From NCBI GenBank assembly GCA_949296075.1, contig CASFNG010000002.1, positions 32,641-96,640 of the forward strand: a stretch of DNA of 64,000 nt, read 5' to 3'. Positions 61,219-64,000 of this stretch are shown here, piece after piece. The notes under the pieces were generated by a model that saw only the letters and a list, made by a program, of their open reading frames with translations, did not search any database and had not been told where the DNA came from. The first letter of the stretch is position 1; every line of letters begins with the position of its first letter. The stretch comes from an uncultured Parabacteroides sp. (lineage in GTDB: Bacteria > Bacteroidota > Bacteroidia > Bacteroidales > Tannerellaceae). Made by a program: the position numbers and the translations under genes.

Positions 61219-61881
61219 TTACCATTCGATGGGAGTCTGCCCGGTCGCTATGAGATAATCGTTTGTTTTGCTGAAATGCTTGTTCCCGAAAAATCCCCGA
61301 TAGGCGGAGAGAGGGGAGGGATGCGCCGATTTAAGCACCAAATTGCGTGTAGGGTCGATAAAAGCCCCTTTCCGTTGCGCGTACGATCCCCACAGGATAT
61401 AGACAATATGATCCCGCTCCGCCGCCAGACGATGGATAACCGCGTCGGTAAAGGTCTCCCAGCCTCGGTTCTGGTGCGATCCGGCTTGGTGAGCCCGTAC
61501 CGTGAGCGTGGCGTTGAGCAGCAGCACGCCTTGATCCGCCCAACGGAGCAAATTGCCGGTTGGCGGTATAGGACGGCCTAAGTCATCCTGAATCTCCTTG
61601 AAGATGTTCACGAGCGAGGGCGGGAAAGGCACCCCGTCCTGTACGGAGAAGCACAGCCCGTGAGCCTGTCCCGGCTCATGATAGGGATCCTGTCCGAGGA
61701 TAACCACCTTTACCTTCTCGAACGGGCAGTGCTGGAACGCGTTGAAAATGTATGGTCCCGGGGGATAAACCGTCCCCAGCCGGTATTCTTGCCTGACGAA
61801 GTCGGTCAGTTGCTTGAAATACGCCTGCTCGAACTCGTCCGCCAATCTCCGTTTCCAACTCTCTTCTATCTTTACGTCCAT
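61219..61881 (-). CDS. ung: Uracil-DNA glycosylase
   Basis: Ung removes uracil from DNA to begin base-excision repair. The 220-residue family 1 enzyme has [20 protein letters not shown] with the catalytic Asp and the uracil-pocket residues, the Ser/Pro loop [18 protein letters not shown] and the Leu-intercalation loop [14 protein letters not shown]. It is 15 bases downstream of asnA and shares its transcript. Confidence 0.96.
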   Translation of the reverse strand: MDVKIEESWKRRLADEFEQAYFKQLTDFVRQEYRLGTVYPPGPYIFNAFQHCPFEKVKVVILGQDPYHEPGQAHGLCFSVQDGVPFPPSLVNIFKEIQDDLGRPIPPTGNLLRWADQGVLLLNATLTVRAHQAGSHQNRGWETFTDAVIHRLAAERDHIVYILWGSYAQRKGAFIDPTRNLVLKSAHPSPLSAYRGFFGNKHFSKTNDYLIATGQTPIEW

Positions 61882-61896
61882 GATAGTGTCGTTAGG

Positions 61897-62934
61897 TTAA
61901 ATCAATAACATCCCTGCCGCGCGCGCCTCCTTGCGCATCTCTTCCGGCCAGATACTCGCCTGTATCTCGCCGATGTGCGCCTTGCGCAGGTAAAACATAC
62001 ATAGCCGGCTCTGACCGATTCCGCCGCCGATACTTTGCGGCAGCTCGCCGTTCAGCAGGCGTTTGTGGAAGTAAAGCTCCTTCCGCCCTTCCGCATCGCA
62101 GAGAGCCAGCTGGCGGAGCAGCGCCTCCTTGTTCACGCGTATTCCCATAGACGACAGTTCGAGGGAGTGTCCCAGCACCTCGTTCCATACCAATAAGTCG
62201 CCGTTCAGCCCGGCCAACCCGTTCTCCGCTATGGTTGACCAGTCGTCGTAGTCGGGAGCCCGACCATCATGCTTCTCTCCATTGGCCAGCTTGCCACCGA
62301 TGCCGATGATGAATACGGCACCATACTCCTTGGCTATAGCGTCCTCACGCTCCTTGGGAGTCAGGGTCGGGTATCTTTGCAGTAGCTCCTCGGCATGGAT
62401 AAACTGGATCTCCTGCGGGAGAACCGGACGTATCTGGGGGAACATCTCATAAACCAAGTACTCGGTACGTACCATAGCCGCATAGATTCTCCGGACGATC
62501 TCCTTGAGGAAAGCCACGGTGCGCTCCTCCTCGCCCATCACACGTTCCCAGTCCCATTGATCCACGTACAAGGAGTGCAAGTTGCCAAGCTCCTCGTCGG
62601 ACCGGATCGCGTTCATGTCGGTATAGATCCCGTATCCCTTCTCTATCTGGTAGTCGGCCAATGTCAGCCGTTTCCACTTGGCAAGAGAATGGACGATCTC
62701 AGCTTGCGCGTCATTCAAGTCCTTTATAGGGAAGGATACAGGCCTTTCCACGCCATTTAGGTCGTCGTTGATACCCATCCCTTTCAAGACGAACAGGGGG
62801 GCGGTCACACGCCTCAACCGCAATTCCGAGGAGAGGTTTTGCTGGAAGAAGTCCTTGATCTTCTTGATTCCCATCTCTGTCTGGGACAGGTTGAGCAAGG
62901 CTTTATACCCTTTGGGTTTGATCAGATAGCTCAT
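61897..62934 (-). CDS. asnA: Aspartate-ammonia ligase AsnA
   Basis: AsnA makes asparagine from aspartate, ammonia and ATP. The 345-residue class II synthetase-like protein shows MSYLIKPKGYKALLNLSQTE at its start, LRRVTAPLFV, VERPVSFPIKD, YVDQWDWERVM and GGGIGQSRLCMF. The ATG at 62934 is preferred; the frame is open to 62973 across the promoter. Three tRNA-Asn genes lie elsewhere in the window but are not linked to it. Confidence 0.96.
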   Translation of the reverse strand: MSYLIKPKGYKALLNLSQTEMGIKKIKDFFQQNLSSELRLRRVTAPLFVLKGMGINDDLNGVERPVSFPIKDLNDAQAEIVHSLAKWKRLTLADYQIEKGYGIYTDMNAIRSDEELGNLHSLYVDQWDWERVMGEEERTVAFLKEIVRRIYAAMVRTEYLVYEMFPQIRPVLPQEIQFIHAEELLQRYPTLTPKEREDAIAKEYGAVFIIGIGGKLANGEKHDGRAPDYDDWSTIAENGLAGLNGDLLVWNEVLGHSLELSSMGIRVNKEALLRQLALCDAEGRKELYFHKRLLNGELPQSIGGGIGQSRLCMFYLRKAHIGEIQASIWPEEMRKEARAAGMLLI

Positions 62935-62970
62935 ACGTATAGATTTCTTTTTCTTGTTAAATGGATGTGG

Positions 62971-63000
62971 CAAAGATAATGATTAATATCAAAATATCAA
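62971..63000 (-). promoter_or_regulatory. Promoter of the asnA-ung operon
   Basis: On the minus strand TTGA (62997-63000) is 18 bases from a perfect TATCTTTG -7 box (62971-62978), 36 bases upstream of the asnA start. Confidence 0.6.
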
Positions 63001-63087
63001 TAATATCGTAATAGGTATATTCAAAATGGAATCAATAGGCCGTATTTGATTTCAAAATATCATACTTAAAAATATTCTTCACCAAGA

Positions 63088-63119
63088 TTTGCTTGAATAA
63101 GATATTATACGTACTTTTG
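63088..63119 (+). promoter_or_regulatory. Promoter of the tRNA-Arg gene
   Basis: TTTG (63088-63091), 20-base spacer and TACTTTTG (63112-63119), both perfect, 10 bases before the tRNA. Confidence 0.8.
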
Positions 63120-63129
63120 CGCAGTCTTT

Positions 63130-63203
63130 GGCTCGGTAGCTTAGTTGAATAGAGCGTCAGATTCCGGTTCTGAAGGTCGTGGGTTTGAGTCCCACCCGGG
63201 TCA
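63130..63203 (+). tRNA. tRNA-Arg (CCG)
   Basis: 74 bases with anticodon stem TCAGA/TCTGA enclosing TTCCGGT (anticodon CCG, reading CGG), T-arm GTGGGTTTGAGTCCCAC, and acceptor GGCTCGG/CCGGGTC with two wobbles. The CCA is not encoded. Confidence 0.92.
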
Positions 63204-63228
63204 CACCACATTCGAGACAGTTCCATTG

Positions 63229-63264
63229 CCGTCACATTCGCCTCGCGGATGTGACGGTTTTTTT
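63229..63264 (+). terminator. Terminator of the tRNA-Arg gene
   Basis: CCGTCACAT pairs with ATGTGACGG (63229-63237 with 63249-63257), followed by T7. Confidence 0.9.
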
Positions 63265-63382
63265 GTGCCCGGGATCGATGGGGCGGGGCTGGGTTTCTCG
63301 CGGGGTTTCGGCTCGCAACCTTTTGTCCGCCTTCATTGTTATAGACACGATAGAAGATTGTTTTATTTAATAGGTTTTAGTT

Positions 63383-63808
63383 ATGTCAATGATTTATCGA
63401 TTCCTTTTCCCCGCCAAGCCGGAAAGCGCGGGTTTCTCTTTGTTGTTATTGGGGCTTCGCCTGCTGTTTGGGGGGCTTTTCCTGACGCATGGGTTGCAGA
63501 AGTGGATGAGTTTCACCGATATGTCCGGCTCTTTCCCGGATCCGCTGGGCGTGGGCAGCTCGGTGTCGCTGGGGCTGGCGATCTTCGGGGAGGTGATCTG
63601 CTCGTTGGGATTCATCTTCGGGGCGTTGTATCGCCTGGCGTTGATACCGATGATCTTCACGATGTGTGTCGCTTTCTTCGTGATTCACGCGAACGATCCC
63701 TTCGCTGTCAAGGAGCTGGCGTTCGTCTATTTGATCGTGTTCGTACTGATGTATATCGCGGGGCCGGGAAAGTATGCGCTCGACCGCTTCGTGGCTCGTC
63801 GTCGGTGA
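63383..63808 (+). CDS. DoxX family inner-membrane protein
   Basis: A 141-residue protein with four transmembrane helices (about 18-38, 58-78, 82-102, 112-130) and DoxX motifs LLLLGLRLLFGGLFLTHGLQK and LAIFGEVICSLGFIFG. DoxX-type proteins are membrane partners of quinone or sulfur redox enzymes, and some take part in oxidative-stress resistance; the role here is not defined. Monocistronic between two terminators. Confidence 0.9.
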   Translation: MSMIYRFLFPAKPESAGFSLLLLGLRLLFGGLFLTHGLQKWMSFTDMSGSFPDPLGVGSSVSLGLAIFGEVICSLGFIFGALYRLALIPMIFTMCVAFFVIHANDPFAVKELAFVYLIVFVLMYIAGPGKYALDRFVARRR

Positions 63809-63825
63809 CGGGCTTCCGGATAAGG

Positions 63826-63860
63826 AAAAAGGCGATCATCCATGATGACCGCCTTTTTTT
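63826..63860 (+). terminator. Terminator of the DoxX gene
   Basis: AAAAAGGCG and CGCCTTTTT form the outer stem, with an inner ATCAT/ATGAT pairing, followed by T. The A-rich left arm also gives a T-run on the minus strand, so it can end the tRNA-Val transcript too. Confidence 0.8.
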
Positions 63861-63861
63861 G

Positions 63862-63936
63862 TGGGCGTTGAGGGATTCGAACCCCCGACCCTCTGCTTGT
63901 AAGGCAGATGCTCTGAACCAGCTGAGCTAAACGCCC
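63862..63936 (-). tRNA. tRNA-Val (TAC)
   Basis: 75 bases with acceptor GGGCGTT/AACGCCC, anticodon loop CTTACAA (anticodon TAC), and T-loop GGTTCGAATCC. The CCA is not encoded. Confidence 0.94.
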
Positions 63937-63972
63937 GGGAATATTCCCGGTGGGGAATCGTCTGAAAAAAAG

Positions 63973-64000
63973 TGGGCGTTGAGGGATTCGAACCCCCGAC
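63973..64000 (-). tRNA. tRNA-Val, partial (3' end only)
   Basis: The 28 bases at the window edge repeat exactly the 3' part of the preceding tRNA-Val (acceptor strand and T-arm), so a second tandem copy is cut by the window boundary. The anticodon is outside the window. Confidence 0.8.

Noticed and set aside
63145-63930. 261-codon plus-strand open frame
   Set aside because: It runs through the tRNA-Arg gene, its terminator and out of frame across the doxX gene into tRNA-Val; clearly a chance frame.
1-64000. CRISPR arrays, insertion sequences, prophage or integrase genes
   Set aside because: No regularly spaced repeats of suitable length, transposase, integrase or phage structural gene was seen on either strand.

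Overview
The window is a gene-dense, almost entirely chromosomal-core segment of a Bacteroidota genome, most likely order Bacteroidales and plausibly Tannerellaceae/Parabacteroides-like. The evidence is the gene repertoire (class III fructose-1,6-bisphosphatase, AsnA, DUF4251, DUF6242, DUF6089, META and YccF proteins, carboxypeptidase-regulatory-like-domain TonB/outer-membrane barrels, an LptD/BamA/Skp set without Shine-Dalgarno dependence) and the promoters: more than twenty start-proximal copies of a TAnnTTTG/TAnnTTCG -7 box, several with a TTTG -33 box 19-20 bases upstream. The genus assignment is inference. No phage, insertion sequence, CRISPR array or clear island is visible.

Layout. 1-8.8 kb: one long plus-strand run, rimP-nusA-infB-cvpA-sufB-sufC-sufD, joining translation/transcription factors to Fe-S cluster assembly and closed by a strong terminator. 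8.9-12.1 kb: a VOC-GNAT fusion, a converging two-gene unit (DUF438-hemerythrin-PAS protein overlapping a DUF1858/DUF2249-like protein) and three tandem tRNA-Asn genes. 12.1-17.2 kb: PfkB kinase, S41 protease, and two overlapping membrane metallophosphoesterases. 17.2-29.1 kb is the most accessory-looking stretch: an orphan outer-membrane barrel behind a 584-base AT-rich leader, an exported SagB-like nitroreductase, a TonB receptor / beta-helix lipoprotein / acid-phosphatase-like locus preceded by three 11-bp tandem repeats that resemble a Pho box, and a second orphan barrel.

29.2-37.3 kb: class III FBPase, a FecCD-type ABC transporter pair, DUF4251 protein, GroES-like protein, an NfnAB-like flavoprotein pair, then tRNA-Gly/Leu/Gly on the minus strand. 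37.3-42.4 kb: a minus-strand housekeeping run prmC-recX-comF / pyrE-SRPBCC-argH-Rieske-like lipoprotein. 42.5-51.4 kb: ribD, then an envelope-biogenesis run of DUF6242 lipoprotein, DUF6089 barrel, uppS, bamA, two Skp-like chaperones and murI. 51.4-64 kb: an M23 peptidase with YccF, two META lipoproteins, a TonB receptor with a DUF1343/NamZ-type muramidase, HD phosphohydrolase, LptD, asnA-ung, tRNA-Arg, DoxX and the start of a tRNA-Val array cut by the window edge.

Functional threads: the envelope genes (UppS, MurI, NamZ, M23, BamA, Skp, LptD, YccF) cover peptidoglycan precursor supply, recycling and outer-membrane assembly. The best candidate for an under-described system is the 20.99-26.35 kb locus, which I read as phosphate-responsive organophosphate scavenging. 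That reading rests on domain types plus the repeat array and has no direct test here.
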